Below, in pieces: positions 8,096 through 14,589 of a stretch of DNA of 23,373 nucleotides. Under the pieces are notes generated by a model, which saw only the letters and a list, made by a program, of their open reading frames with translations, was not told where the DNA came from and did not search any database. This DNA is from an uncultured Ignavibacteriota bacterium. GTDB lineage: Bacteria > Bacteroidota > Ignavibacteria > UBA10030 > UBA8401. The stretch lies in assembly GCA_903907305.1 (NCBI GenBank), contig CAIVNT010000199.1:1-23373 (forward strand). The letters run 5' to 3'. The position numbers were made by a program, and so were the translations under genes. Each line of letters opens with the position of its first letter. Within the stretch, counting starts at the first letter, position 1.

Positions 8096-8358
8096 AACGA
8101 AAAACTGAGACCATCACTTTTGCCAAACAGGAAAAGGAAGTGATCGTCAAACGGATCCGTCAGTATTTTGCGGAAGAACTGCAGCAGGAGATCGGGCAGT
8201 TCGACGCGGAATTCCTCCTTCAGTTCTTTGCGGATGAGTTCGGCGCGTACTTCTATAATAGAGGACTGCTCGACGCAATGGCGATCCTCGCTAAAAAGAC
8301 AGACGACATCACCGATGCCATTCACGAACTTGAAAAGCCGACCGATTTCCGGCGGTGA
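8092..8358 (+). CDS. DUF2164-type small protein
   Basis: The 88-residue product matches the DUF2164 pattern. It has a lysine-rich N terminus (ITFAKQEKEVIVKRIRQYF), then EIGQFDAEFLLQFFADEFG, the conserved AYFYNRGLLDA turn, and a short acidic tail. The family is widespread, small and uncharacterised. It starts within the stop codon of the exported protein (ATGA overlap), so both are made from one transcript. It is probably cytoplasmic: no signal or membrane segment is present. Confidence 0.8.
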   Translation: MKRKTETITFAKQEKEVIVKRIRQYFAEELQQEIGQFDAEFLLQFFADEFGAYFYNRGLLDAMAILAKKTDDITDAIHELEKPTDFRR

Positions 8359-8383
8359 TCTCCTTTCCTTCCAGATAATTCTT

Positions 8384-8812
8384 ATGCAGCAGACGATCGA
8401 TCCCTCCATTGAACGATTTAACCTTCCCCTCACCATTGAACAGAGTGATATCGATCAGCTCGGTCACGTGAACAACACCGTCTATCTTCGCTGGGTGCAG
8501 GAAGCGGCGGTTGCGCATTGGACTTCAGCGGCGACTGAAGAACAATATACTACCGTGATCTGGGTGGTGGTGCGTCATGAGATCGATTATCTTGCTTCCA
8601 TAAAACTCGGCGATTCCATCACCGCGCGTACATGGGTGGGAACAACGGTGAAAAATTATTTTGAACGGCATACAGAGATCTTCAGGACGAACGATAAAAA
8701 AGTTCTTGCCCGCGCGCGAACGCTCTGGTGTCCGTTGGACCGCAGCACCGGCCGACCTACCCGGGTGGGAGAAGATGTCCGTACGCGGTTCTCTGTTCCC
8801 GAAAACCTGTAA
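8384..8812 (+). CDS. Hotdog-fold (4HBT) acyl-CoA thioesterase
   Basis: The 142-residue product has the thioesterase signature SDIDQLGHVNNTVYLRWVQEA, in which D24 is the likely catalytic acid, followed by the long strand block VVVRHEIDYLASIKLGDSITARTWVG and KVLARARTLWCPLD. The length fits a single hotdog domain of the YbgC / acyl-ACP thioesterase type, predicted to hydrolyse acyl-CoA or acyl-ACP in the cytoplasm; substrate unknown. The reading frame is open well upstream, overlapping the DUF2164 gene, but the homologous part begins at this ATG. No good ribosome binding site is seen, so coupling to the preceding gene 25 bases away is likely. Confidence 0.85.
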   Translation: MQQTIDPSIERFNLPLTIEQSDIDQLGHVNNTVYLRWVQEAAVAHWTSAATEEQYTTVIWVVVRHEIDYLASIKLGDSITARTWVGTTVKNYFERHTEIFRTNDKKVLARARTLWCPLDRSTGRPTRVGEDVRTRFSVPENL

Positions 8813-8913
8813 TATTCCGCTATTCAACCATCCTTCTACCGCATTTGTCGGGACCAAAACATTCCTTTTTATTTTTTTGATCTTTTACAAGACAGGCAGG
8901 TCCTTTAAAAAGT

Positions 8914-8956
8914 ACGTATTCACGTGATTGCGCAGATATTACCGCTATGATATATT
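8914..8956 (+). promoter_or_regulatory. ACGT-box promoter, copy 1
   Basis: ACGTATTCACGTGATTGCGC is followed after a 17-base spacer by TATATT (8951-8956). The two ACGT half-sites start 8 bases apart. The -35 is TTGCGC at 8928-8933, directly abutting the second half-site. The preceding AAGTACG is shared with the next copy. It points at the first AraC-type gene, with transcription expected to start near 8963. Confidence 0.75.
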
Positions 8957-8999
8957 ATCCTCATCAATTCCTACTCAGATTGAAAGGATAAAGAGTTTC

Positions 9000-9323
9000 A
9001 TGATCATCAACACCCGCGAGATCAAACAGTATATTGATCAGAATCTGAAAGAGATCAAATCCATATACAGCATTTCTTCCCGTCTTCAAGTATCCTATCA
9101 CACACTGCGCAAATCATTCATTAAAGAAGAACAGATGTCCCTGGCGGATTATATCAATCTTCAGAAAGTGCAGGCAATGAAAGAACTTCTGTTGATCGAA
9201 AATCAGCCGTGTTTTTGTGTCTGTTTTGAATTCGGATTCCGTGAGGATACCGGATCGAAAGTGTTCAAGAAAGTGACAGGGATGACGATGCGTGAATTTC
9301 GGAAGAAAAACAAATTGAATTAA
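9000..9323 (+). CDS. Free-standing AraC-type DNA-binding domain, paralogue 1
   Basis: The 107-residue product is essentially one AraC/XylS DNA-binding domain with no effector domain. The first helix-turn-helix is in SISSRLQVSYHTLRKSFIKE, the linker helix in SLADYINLQKVQAMKELL, and the second in PCFCVCFEFGFREDTGSKVFKKVTGMTMREFRK. It is about 55% identical by eye to the next gene. Start: the ATG has AAAGGA upstream. The longer frame from a TTG at 8928 is excluded if the promoter is right, because that codon is the -35 element. It is a cytoplasmic transcription factor; its target may include its own promoter, since the same box occurs before both paralogues. Confidence 0.85.
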   Translation: MIINTREIKQYIDQNLKEIKSIYSISSRLQVSYHTLRKSFIKEEQMSLADYINLQKVQAMKELLLIENQPCFCVCFEFGFREDTGSKVFKKVTGMTMREFRKKNKLN

Positions 9324-9353
9324 TTTTCATACCACAGCATTATTCTGCACTAC

Positions 9354-9377
9354 GGCGCCGTTCGCAAGAGCGGCGTC
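9354..9377 (+). terminator. Stem-loop after the first AraC-type gene
   Basis: GGCGCCGTTC pairs with GAGCGGCGTC (ten pairs, two of them G-U) around a GCAA tetraloop, of the stable GNRA class. No T-run follows, so it may be a weak terminator or an RNA-stabilising hairpin. Confidence 0.45.
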
Positions 9378-9457
9378 CCCGATTTAAACAAACCCATCCT
9401 GATGTACGCGAGGTCAATTTTGCCAACCATTTTAAGCAATACTTATTTTGCAGAAGT

Positions 9458-9500
9458 ACGAGAACACGTGATTGCGGACAGAGTTGTCTGATTTTATATT
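9458..9500 (+). promoter_or_regulatory. ACGT-box promoter, copy 2
   Basis: ACGAGAACACGTGATTGCGG is followed after 17 bases by TATATT (9495-9500). The first half-site is ACGA, 8 bases before ACGT. The -35 is TTGCGG at 9472-9477. AAGTACG just upstream matches copy 1 in sequence and spacing. It points at the second AraC-type gene, leaving a leader of roughly 40 bases. Confidence 0.75.
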
Positions 9501-9544
9501 TAAGAAAACGAATTTACCAACAACAATAGAAAGGAGTATCGGTT

Positions 9545-9910
9545 ATGAACATCAACACAGACGAGATCAAATGGTTTGTGGAGCAGCACATTAAAGAGGT
9601 GAAGACGATCCACAGCGTCTCCGCGCCGCTGCATCTCTCGTACGACACACTCCGGAAATCGTTCCTGCGCAAAGAACGGATACCGCTGGCGGATTATATT
9701 GTCCAGCGGAAGATACAGGCAATGAAAGATCTGCTGGTGATGGCTGACCATCCCTGTTTTTTCGTCTGTTATGAATACGGTTACCGAGAGGATACAGGCG
9801 CGAAAGTATTCAAAAGAAATACGGGAATGACGATGCTGGAATACAAACGTTGGTATAAAGAAAATGGAGGGAATATGTTGAGAGGATTGGGTCCGAAAGA
9901 TATCAGCTAA
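9545..9910 (+). CDS. Free-standing AraC-type DNA-binding domain, paralogue 2
   Basis: The 121-residue paralogue of the preceding gene has the same two helix-turn-helix units (SAPLHLSYDTLRKSFLRKE and PCFFVCYEYGYREDTGAKVF) and a slightly longer tail. Conserved between the two are TLRKSF, LADYI, QAMK, PCFxVC, REDTG and TGMTM. Neither has a ligand-binding or receiver domain, so regulation must come from abundance, partner proteins or the conserved cysteines; the last is speculation. The ATG has AAGGAG eight bases upstream, the best ribosome binding site in this region. A separate promoter and a hairpin between the genes suggest that the pair are independent units rather than an operon. Confidence 0.87.
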   Translation: MNINTDEIKWFVEQHIKEVKTIHSVSAPLHLSYDTLRKSFLRKERIPLADYIVQRKIQAMKDLLVMADHPCFFVCYEYGYREDTGAKVFKRNTGMTMLEYKRWYKENGGNMLRGLGPKDIS

Positions 9911-10054
9911 AACAAATCTGGCAGGAGTATATACTTCGGAAAATATTTCGGTAAACTGACCAAGCGCGAATTTGATGCAATGCAATGCCGAAGACATGTG
10001 TGAGATCAATTCCGGAAATATGCCCACAGTGATTACGTCGTTTCCCATCCCCAT
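9911..10054 (+). other. Gap after the second AraC-type gene
   Basis: No gene is supported. A short plus frame here could encode KYFGKLTKREFDAMQCRR before a stop and is preceded by AGGAG, but it lacks an ATG at a suitable distance. It may be a decayed small gene or chance. Confidence 0.2.
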
Positions 10055-10095
10055 AAACCGCCGCTCTATCATGATAGAGCGGCGGTTTCTTTTAA
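10055..10095 (+). terminator. Rho-independent terminator with perfect 17-bp stem
   Basis: 10055-10071 and 10072-10088 form a perfect palindrome, with core CCGCCGCTCTATCA paired to TGATAGAGCGGCGG, followed by TTTCTTTT. It ends the second AraC-type unit. The AACCGCCGCTC arm recurs in the terminator at 14495. Confidence 0.85.
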
Positions 10096-10246
10096 TCTCC
10101 TTCCGAAATACTGCTCTCCGGGTTGGAACATCAATTCTGAATTCATAATGTTCGTTTGGTAAAGCCGTCCCTCCGTGGTGGCACTACCGACGGTGCAACA
10201 GGGTAATTCATTAAAGTATGTTGATCCAAGGGAAAATTAAGGCATC
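10096..10246 (+). other. Intergenic stretch before the lipoprotein operon
   Basis: No gene is seen. One nested hairpin is possible: CCGTC with GACGG, enclosing GTGGT-GGC-ACTAC, at about 10168-10194. Its role is unknown. Confidence 0.3.
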
Positions 10247-10289
10247 ACGTATATACGTTATTGCCTGCAATCGCAAATAGTTCTACATT
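10247..10289 (+). promoter_or_regulatory. ACGT-box promoter, copy 3 (lipoprotein operon)
   Basis: ACGTATATACGTTATTGCCT is followed after 17 bases by TACATT (10284-10289). The half-sites are ACGT and ACGT, 8 bases apart. The -35 is TTGCCT at 10261-10266. It matches copy 1 at 15 of the first 18 positions. It drives the CsgG-type operon with a leader of about 50 bases. Confidence 0.7.
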
Positions 10290-10348
10290 ACGCCGTAACA
10301 AAAAATTGACAACAAAAACATACCTTACTGTCTGATTAGGAGGAAGAA

Positions 10349-11293
10349 ATGAATTTGAAACATATCCTGCCGGCACTGCTCAGCCTTGGGTTGCTGACGT
10401 CCTGTTCCACGGTGCGTCCGCCCGAAGCGCGGAACATCCCGCAGAAAAAAGCAATCACCCCTGCCGTAAATGCCGAAGACCATTCCCTGAAACGAAAAGT
10501 TGCCATTGCACGCTTTACCAATGAAACAAAATACGGACAGGGATTCTTTTATGATAAGACCGAGGATCGTCTTGGCAAACAGGCGATGGATATATTTTCC
10601 GGAAAACTGGCGGCGACAAATAAATTTGTTTTGATTGAGCGTGCCGATCTGGATTTTCTCAATAAGGAAAAGGAGCTGTCCAAAATTTCCGAGGCCGGAA
10701 TCCCGGCGGATTATCTGATCCTCGGTTCGGTGACGGAATTCGGAAGAAAAGCAACAAGTGATGTGGGCGTGTTCAGCCGTTCCAAAAAACAGACGGCCTA
10801 TGCAAAAGTGAACGTGCGTCTTGTGGAAGTGAAAACGGGAATCATCATATATTCCGAAGAAGGATCCGGCGAAGCATTCTCTGAAGCAGGTACGGTCCTT
10901 GGAGTCGGTGAGACAGCGGATTATGATGCAACTTTGAACGACAAGGTGATCTCCGCTGCAATTGCAAAACTGGTCAGCAACATCGCAGAGAATCTCACCA
11001 ATAAAGCATGGCGTTCGTATCTGCTGTCACTGAGCGATGGGAACTACATCATCTCCGGAGGGAAACTGCAAGGGATCCAGGAAGGAAATGAATTCACGGT
11101 ATACAAACGGGGCGGAAAAGTGAACAATCCACAGACCGGAATTGCGATCGAACTACCGGGAAAACCTGTCGGGAAGATCAAAGTTGTGGCGATGGTCCCG
11201 GGAGACGTTGTGTCCGAACTGTCGGTCTGTTCATCGGCAAGCGGCGATCTGCCGAAGGACAATTTCACGGAATATTATATTGAAGAAAAATAG
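10349..11293 (+). CDS. CsgG/HfaB-family lipoprotein
   Basis: The 314-residue lipoprotein has a signal peptide ending in the lipobox LTSC, with the lipidated cysteine at 19. The core is typical of the CsgG family: KRKVAIARFTNETKYG near the start of the mature protein, then LGKQAMDIFSGKLAATNKFVLIERADLDFL, ADYLILGSVTEFG, and YAKVNVRLVEVKTGIIIYSEEGSGEA. The C-terminal part (LSDGNYIISGGKLQGIQEGNEFTVYK) is a small beta domain. CsgG forms the outer-membrane curli secretion pore, but relatives accompanied by DUF4810 and DUF799 lipoproteins, as here, are not known curli exporters. Strong ribosome binding site AGGAGG five bases before the ATG. First gene of a four-lipoprotein operon; the next starts 20 bases later. 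Confidence 0.92.
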   Translation: MNLKHILPALLSLGLLTSCSTVRPPEARNIPQKKAITPAVNAEDHSLKRKVAIARFTNETKYGQGFFYDKTEDRLGKQAMDIFSGKLAATNKFVLIERADLDFLNKEKELSKISEAGIPADYLILGSVTEFGRKATSDVGVFSRSKKQTAYAKVNVRLVEVKTGIIIYSEEGSGEAFSEAGTVLGVGETADYDATLNDKVISAAIAKLVSNIAENLTNKAWRSYLLSLSDGNYIISGGKLQGIQEGNEFTVYKRGGKVNNPQTGIAIELPGKPVGKIKVVAMVPGDVVSELSVCSSASGDLPKDNFTEYYIEEK

Positions 11294-11313
11294 TTAATAA
11301 GAATGGAGCAACC

Positions 11314-11604
11314 ATGAAATATACAATGCTGTTATTGTTGTGTGTATTCTTCGCATCATGCGGAGGATACAATACCGGCGTGGTGCAAAAAGCGGAAAAA
11401 TCGCAGATCAAATTCGTCGGGAACGTTCTGAATGCACAGGTATCGATCGATGACGGCGAAATGATGACACTGGATGCCGCCGATGTTGTCTATAACGTGA
11501 AAGCAGGCGCGCACACAGTAAAGATCTACAAGAACTTTCAACTAATCATGAACAGGACCATTGTTACGGATAATGGCATTATTACAGAACTGGAGATACA
11601 ATGA
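11314..11604 (+). CDS. Small lipoprotein with PEGA-like beta domain
   Basis: The 96-residue product has a lipobox FASC (C16). The mature part contains VSIDDGEMMTLDAADVVYNV, then AGAHTVKIYKNFQLIMNRT, a pattern like the PEGA surface domain (a short beta sandwich around a G-x-H-T-V turn). It lies between the CsgG-type and DUF4810 genes and overlaps the latter by four bases (ATGA). I do not recall it as a regular member of this lipoprotein cluster, so it may be a lineage-specific subunit. The family assignment is tentative; lipoprotein status is well supported. Confidence 0.8.
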   Translation: MKYTMLLLLCVFFASCGGYNTGVVQKAEKSQIKFVGNVLNAQVSIDDGEMMTLDAADVVYNVKAGAHTVKIYKNFQLIMNRTIVTDNGIITELEIQ

Positions 11605-11960
11605 AAATATATATCCTATGTGCAGCGGGAGCGATACTGTTTCTGCTAGCCGGCTGCACTCCTGAAACCGAGTTCTATTGGGGAGATTATTCCTCAACAC
11701 TATATGCGTATAAAAAAGCACCTGATGATAAAACTCTCGCCACACACAAAAAAACCTTGAACGATATTATCACCGTTTCAGCGAAGAAACATATTCCGGT
11801 TCCACCCGGAGTGTACGCAGAATTGGGATATCTGCTGATCAAAGAAGACAAATTAAAGGATGGCCTGGTGTTGCTGGATAAAGAGATGCAGGCCTATCCC
11901 GAGTCCAGGGAATTTATCATGAAGATCCGCTCAAAACTTCAGACGGGAGCTCAACAATGA
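11601..11960 (+). CDS. DUF4810 lipoprotein
   Basis: The 119-residue product has the lipobox LAGC (C19), followed by the DUF4810 hallmark TEFYWGDYSSTLYAYKK and a helical pair (GVYAELGYLLIKEDKLKDGLVLLDKEMQAYPESREFIMKI) resembling a TPR-type hairpin. The family is known mainly as the middle partner of CsgG-like and DUF799 lipoproteins in proteobacteria (compare the Neisseria GNA1162 locus), and the same neighbours are present here. It is probably anchored in the inner leaflet of the outer membrane. It overlaps both neighbours by four bases, so all three are co-translated. Confidence 0.88.
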   Translation: MKIYILCAAGAILFLLAGCTPETEFYWGDYSSTLYAYKKAPDDKTLATHKKTLNDIITVSAKKHIPVPPGVYAELGYLLIKEDKLKDGLVLLDKEMQAYPESREFIMKIRSKLQTGAQQ

Positions 11961-12637
11961 AAAAAATTATAGCCGCAATCTGTGTTGTATTTCTGGCAGG
12001 ATGTGTTCCCGCCACGATGACTAAACAGCAGTATGCACCACTCATGTATACCGAACGTCCTGTATCGATCCTTGTCCTTCCGCCGATCAACAAATCTACC
12101 GCTGCGGATGCAAAGGAGTATTATTTAACAACGGTCGCCGAACCGCTCGCCAATACCGGATATTATGTCTATCCCATTGAGATCGTGTCCGACATCCTAA
12201 AACAAGAAGGACTGTCCGATACCGAAACAATGATGAATGTTCCTCCGCAGAAATTCCGCGAGTTCTTCGGTACGGATGCTGTGCTCTACGTGAGCATCCT
12301 TAAATGGAACACCTCATATCTGATCACTTCGGGAAGCGTAACTGTACAGATAGAATGCGAATTGAAATCCGCCAAGAGCGGTGAAATACTGTGGTATTAC
12401 AATGACGTAGTGGAGGTCAACACCACAGGGGACAGCGGCGGCCAAGGGGGACTTGCCGGACTAATGATAGCGGCAGTTGCAACGGCGATCAAAACCGCAG
12501 CGACTGATTATGTTCCGGTAGCGAAGAAAGCGAATGAAAAGATCTTTCTTGCCATGCCGAGTGGTGTTCATAACAAGCAATACAATAAAGATATGTCCAC
12601 AATAGTTGAAGTGAGGAAAAAAGCAGAGAAGAAGTAA
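11957..12637 (+). CDS. DUF799 / GNA1162-family lipoprotein
   Basis: The 226-residue product has lipobox LAGC (C16) and the DUF799 signature RPVSILVLPPINKSTAADAK, followed by EYYLTTVAEPLANTGYYVYP. The segment FFGTDAVLYVSILKWNTSY and the strand VQIECELKSAKSGEILWYYND complete the fold, which is related to the TolB N-terminal / CsgG-like alpha-beta domain. A glycine-rich, alanine-rich stretch (QGGLAGLMIAAVATAI) may be an amphipathic or membrane-associated helix. In Neisseria the family member is a surface-associated lipoprotein; the activity of the complex is unknown. It is the last gene of the operon and is followed by a long hairpin. Confidence 0.9.
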   Translation: MKKIIAAICVVFLAGCVPATMTKQQYAPLMYTERPVSILVLPPINKSTAADAKEYYLTTVAEPLANTGYYVYPIEIVSDILKQEGLSDTETMMNVPPQKFREFFGTDAVLYVSILKWNTSYLITSGSVTVQIECELKSAKSGEILWYYNDVVEVNTTGDSGGQGGLAGLMIAAVATAIKTAATDYVPVAKKANEKIFLAMPSGVHNKQYNKDMSTIVEVRKKAEKK

Positions 12638-12650
12638 AAGCTTTATGTTT

Positions 12651-12682
12651 ACGCCGTCGTCCTTAGCGAAGGACGGCGGTGT
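12651..12682 (+). terminator. Stem-loop ending the lipoprotein operon
   Basis: ACGCCGTCGTCCTT (12651-12664) pairs with AAGGACGGCGGTGT (12669-12682), 14 pairs with two G-U, around a four-base loop. No T-run follows, so it may protect the 3' end or act as a rho-assisted terminator. Confidence 0.6.
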
Positions 12683-12782
12683 GAAGTTCTCCTGAATTAT
12701 ACCCGCGTAAAACCCTTCCTGAAAATTTAGTTTCTCACATCCTTCTCAAAATACCAGCAATATTCATCCATTTTGAGCCATC

Positions 12783-12825
12783 ACGTAATCACGTGATTGA
12801 CCGGATATATACTGTATTGTATTAT
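12783..12825 (+). promoter_or_regulatory. ACGT-box promoter, copy 4
   Basis: ACGTAATCACGTGATTGACC is followed after 17 bases by TATTAT (12820-12825), with an alternative TATATT three bases later. AATCACGTGATT is a perfect 12-bp palindrome here. The -35 TTGACC is the closest of the set to the TTGACA consensus. It leaves only about 15 bases before the ATG of the next gene. Confidence 0.75.
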
Positions 12826-12846
12826 ATTTCAAAGAATCGATATTTC

Positions 12847-13374
12847 ATGGAGGAAATACTCAGATTCATCCCGGAAATTACATTGAGAAAATACATGGAA
12901 GAGTTTTCAGACATTCATCTGCTTCAAGAGGCGCTAATAAGTATCTTCAAAAAACATCATCATGGGAAAGTGCATATCGGTTCCGCTTTACAATGGACGC
13001 AGCTCAAACCTGAGTGGCAGTCCCGCGGATTTAATATTGTTCAATTTGAACAATTGATCAAACATATGGTTGCGGAGGAGACATTGCTTGTTCATCATGG
13101 ATACGTAACTTTTACAGAGACAGCGTTACAAAAAGGACTTGTTTCACCACCAACGATCGATGAGAGTGAGACTTTTATTATAGAGTATTTGCGGTTTCTA
13201 CGGCTGAATACCGGCGATGAAATAGATCCGAACAGTATTTACACGGCACTCATCGCAGCAGGATATTCGGAAGAACTATCCGCCGCAGGGATTGAAACTC
13301 TGGTGAAAAAAGAATTTGTCGAACGAGTGAGTGATACGTTGCGGTTGACCGCGAAAGGATTTGAAGGATTTTGA
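12847..13374 (+). CDS. Winged-helix-like protein of unknown function
   Basis: The 175-residue soluble product has two segments that look like winged-helix domains. One is about residues 40-90, with GSALQWTQLKPEWQSRGFNI then LVHHGYVTFTETALQKG; the other is about 105-175, with SIYTALIAAGYSEELSAAG then FVERVSDTLRLTAKGFEGF. The repeated pattern of a helix followed by a basic beta hairpin ending in T-x-x-A/G suits DNA or RNA binding. This is inference from pattern only. The ATG is used because the upstream in-frame GTG lies inside the promoter box. Sharing the ACGT-box promoter with the AraC-type genes suggests common control. Confidence 0.7.
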   Translation: MEEILRFIPEITLRKYMEEFSDIHLLQEALISIFKKHHHGKVHIGSALQWTQLKPEWQSRGFNIVQFEQLIKHMVAEETLLVHHGYVTFTETALQKGLVSPPTIDESETFIIEYLRFLRLNTGDEIDPNSIYTALIAAGYSEELSAAGIETLVKKEFVERVSDTLRLTAKGFEGF

Positions 13375-13509
13375 ACTATTCCGCATAAAAAATTTCCGCT
13401 GTTTCCCCCGCGTGCGACATCTCAACAATCATCTTGATTTTTTCAATAGCAATGATAACATTAAAGAACAGTCAGCTTTCGACAATTTTTTATAAGAGAA
13501 CCGCCCTTC

Positions 13510-13995
13510 TTGGAACCACGCATCGTAATCGTATCGGAAAAGAAGCTCATCGGCAAGCGCCTGAGAATGTCCCTTGTGAACAGCAGGACAGTTGAACTAT
13601 GGAAAAATTTTATGCCAAGACGAAATGAGATTTTCGGCGTAGTCTCCACAGACCTTTTTCATCTGCAGATCTTCAACTCTTTCTTCAATTACAACAATCT
13701 TGATCCTGCGGAAGAATTTGAACGCTGGGCGGCCGTTGAAGTTTTCGATTTCCATTCAATTCCTGCAGGGATGGAGTCGTATCTCTTGCGAGGAGGATTG
13801 TATGCTGTCTTTTTTCACAAAGGATTAGCCTCTGAGTTTCAGCAAACATTCGATCGCATCTACAGGCATTGGCTCCCCTCGTCACCATATGCGCTGGACA
13901 GACGTGAACATTTTGAATTGTTGGGAGAAAAGTATAAGAACAACCATCCGGACTCCGAGGAAGAGATATGGGTCCCGATAAAGGAAAGACACTGA
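13510..13995 (+). CDS. GyrI-like / AraC effector-binding domain protein
   Basis: The 161-residue product begins EPRIVIVSEKKLIGKRLRMS and continues with VELWKNFMPRRNEI, RWAAVEVFDFHSIPAGME, YLLRGGLYAVFFHKG and WLPSSPYALDRREHFELLGEKY. This is the order of the GyrI-like small-molecule-binding (Rob C-terminal / BmrR effector) fold in its stand-alone form. Such proteins bind hydrophobic or cationic ligands, and some hydrolyse or sequester them. The start is a TTG, the only candidate at the conserved N terminus; its ribosome binding site is weak. It overlaps the next gene by 28 bases. It occurs within a few kilobases of two AraC-type DNA-binding domains that lack such an effector domain. Confidence 0.85.
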   Translation: MEPRIVIVSEKKLIGKRLRMSLVNSRTVELWKNFMPRRNEIFGVVSTDLFHLQIFNSFFNYNNLDPAEEFERWAAVEVFDFHSIPAGMESYLLRGGLYAVFFHKGLASEFQQTFDRIYRHWLPSSPYALDRREHFELLGEKYKNNHPDSEEEIWVPIKERH

Positions 13996-14447
13996 TCGCT
14001 TCCGCACCAGATCAATCACCAATCGACCTGAAAAATATGACAACGCCGATTCGATACGGACCATTGTGGATAATTGCGCTCCGGATACTCGTTGCCCTGT
14101 TCGCCGCTGCAGCAATTCTTAATATGATACAGATGCACATAATATTTTTTACCACTCACGCAGCGGATCTTTCGGGCCCGGCATTCCTCTATATCCAAGT
14201 GAGGAAGTTGTGGCAGGAGGGGAGCAGGAGTTTTCTTTCGAGAACAATCGGCCGGACACCGGAGCGGGCCGCCGCGGCATTCTTTGGTGCCAGTGTTATC
14301 ACGGAGATCAGTCAGATCTATTTTCCGCACGGGATCTTTTCCGGCAGGTTCGACCCGCTCGATATAGGGGCGTATGCAGTCGGTGTTGGAACGTGTTATC
14401 TGTTGGAAAAGATTGGTGCCGGGATGACACCATCGGAACCTGCCTAG
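13968..14447 (+). CDS. VanZ-like small membrane protein
   Basis: The 159-residue inner-membrane protein has hydrophobic segments at about 32-55 (WIIALRILVALFAAAAILNM), 100-118 (AAAAFFGASVITEISQIYF) and 131-147 (LDIGAYAVGVGTCYLLEK). The pattern E-I-S-Q-I-Y-F-P, then SGRFDPLDIGAYAVG, resembles the E-x-x-Q and D-x-x-x-N/Y-x-x-G motifs of VanZ-like proteins. Function unknown. The ATG has GAGG seven bases upstream and lies inside the end of the GyrI-like gene, so the pair is coupled. An alternative ATG 23 codons later would avoid the overlap. Confidence 0.75.
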   Translation: MGPDKGKTLIASAPDQSPIDLKNMTTPIRYGPLWIIALRILVALFAAAAILNMIQMHIIFFTTHAADLSGPAFLYIQVRKLWQEGSRSFLSRTIGRTPERAAAAFFGASVITEISQIYFPHGIFSGRFDPLDIGAYAVGVGTCYLLEKIGAGMTPSEPA

Positions 14448-14494
14448 GACGTCACACAGCAAAGAACGATTACAATTCAGAGCATTTAAAACAA

Positions 14495-14524
14495 AACCGC
14501 CGCTCCTTGCAATGAGCGGCGGTT
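14495..14524. terminator. Bidirectional terminator between convergent genes
   Basis: AACCGCCGCTC (14495-14505) pairs perfectly with GAGCGGCGGTT (14514-14524). CTTTCTTCC follows on the plus strand, and TTGTTTT on the minus strand, so it can end both the VanZ-like gene and the minus-strand lipoprotein gene. A second hairpin (CATCTTC 14547-14553 with GAAGATG 14563-14569) lies on the minus-strand gene's side. Confidence 0.8.
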
Positions 14525-14589
14525 CTTTCTTCCCCCGATATGCCGGCATCTTCTCGCGAACGGAAGATGACAGCAGTGCAATTCATTTC

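Noticed and set aside
8914..8956. Sigma-54 promoter reading of CACGTGATTGC
   Set aside because: The GG of the -24 element is missing and the spacing is one base short, whereas TTG-17-TATATT fits a housekeeping promoter in all copies.
8928..8999. N-terminal extension of the first AraC-type protein from a TTG
   Set aside because: The TTG is the -35 element of the predicted promoter and the extra residues have no counterpart in the paralogue.
12793..12846. GTG start for the winged-helix-like protein
   Set aside because: It lies inside the promoter box, upstream of the expected transcription start.
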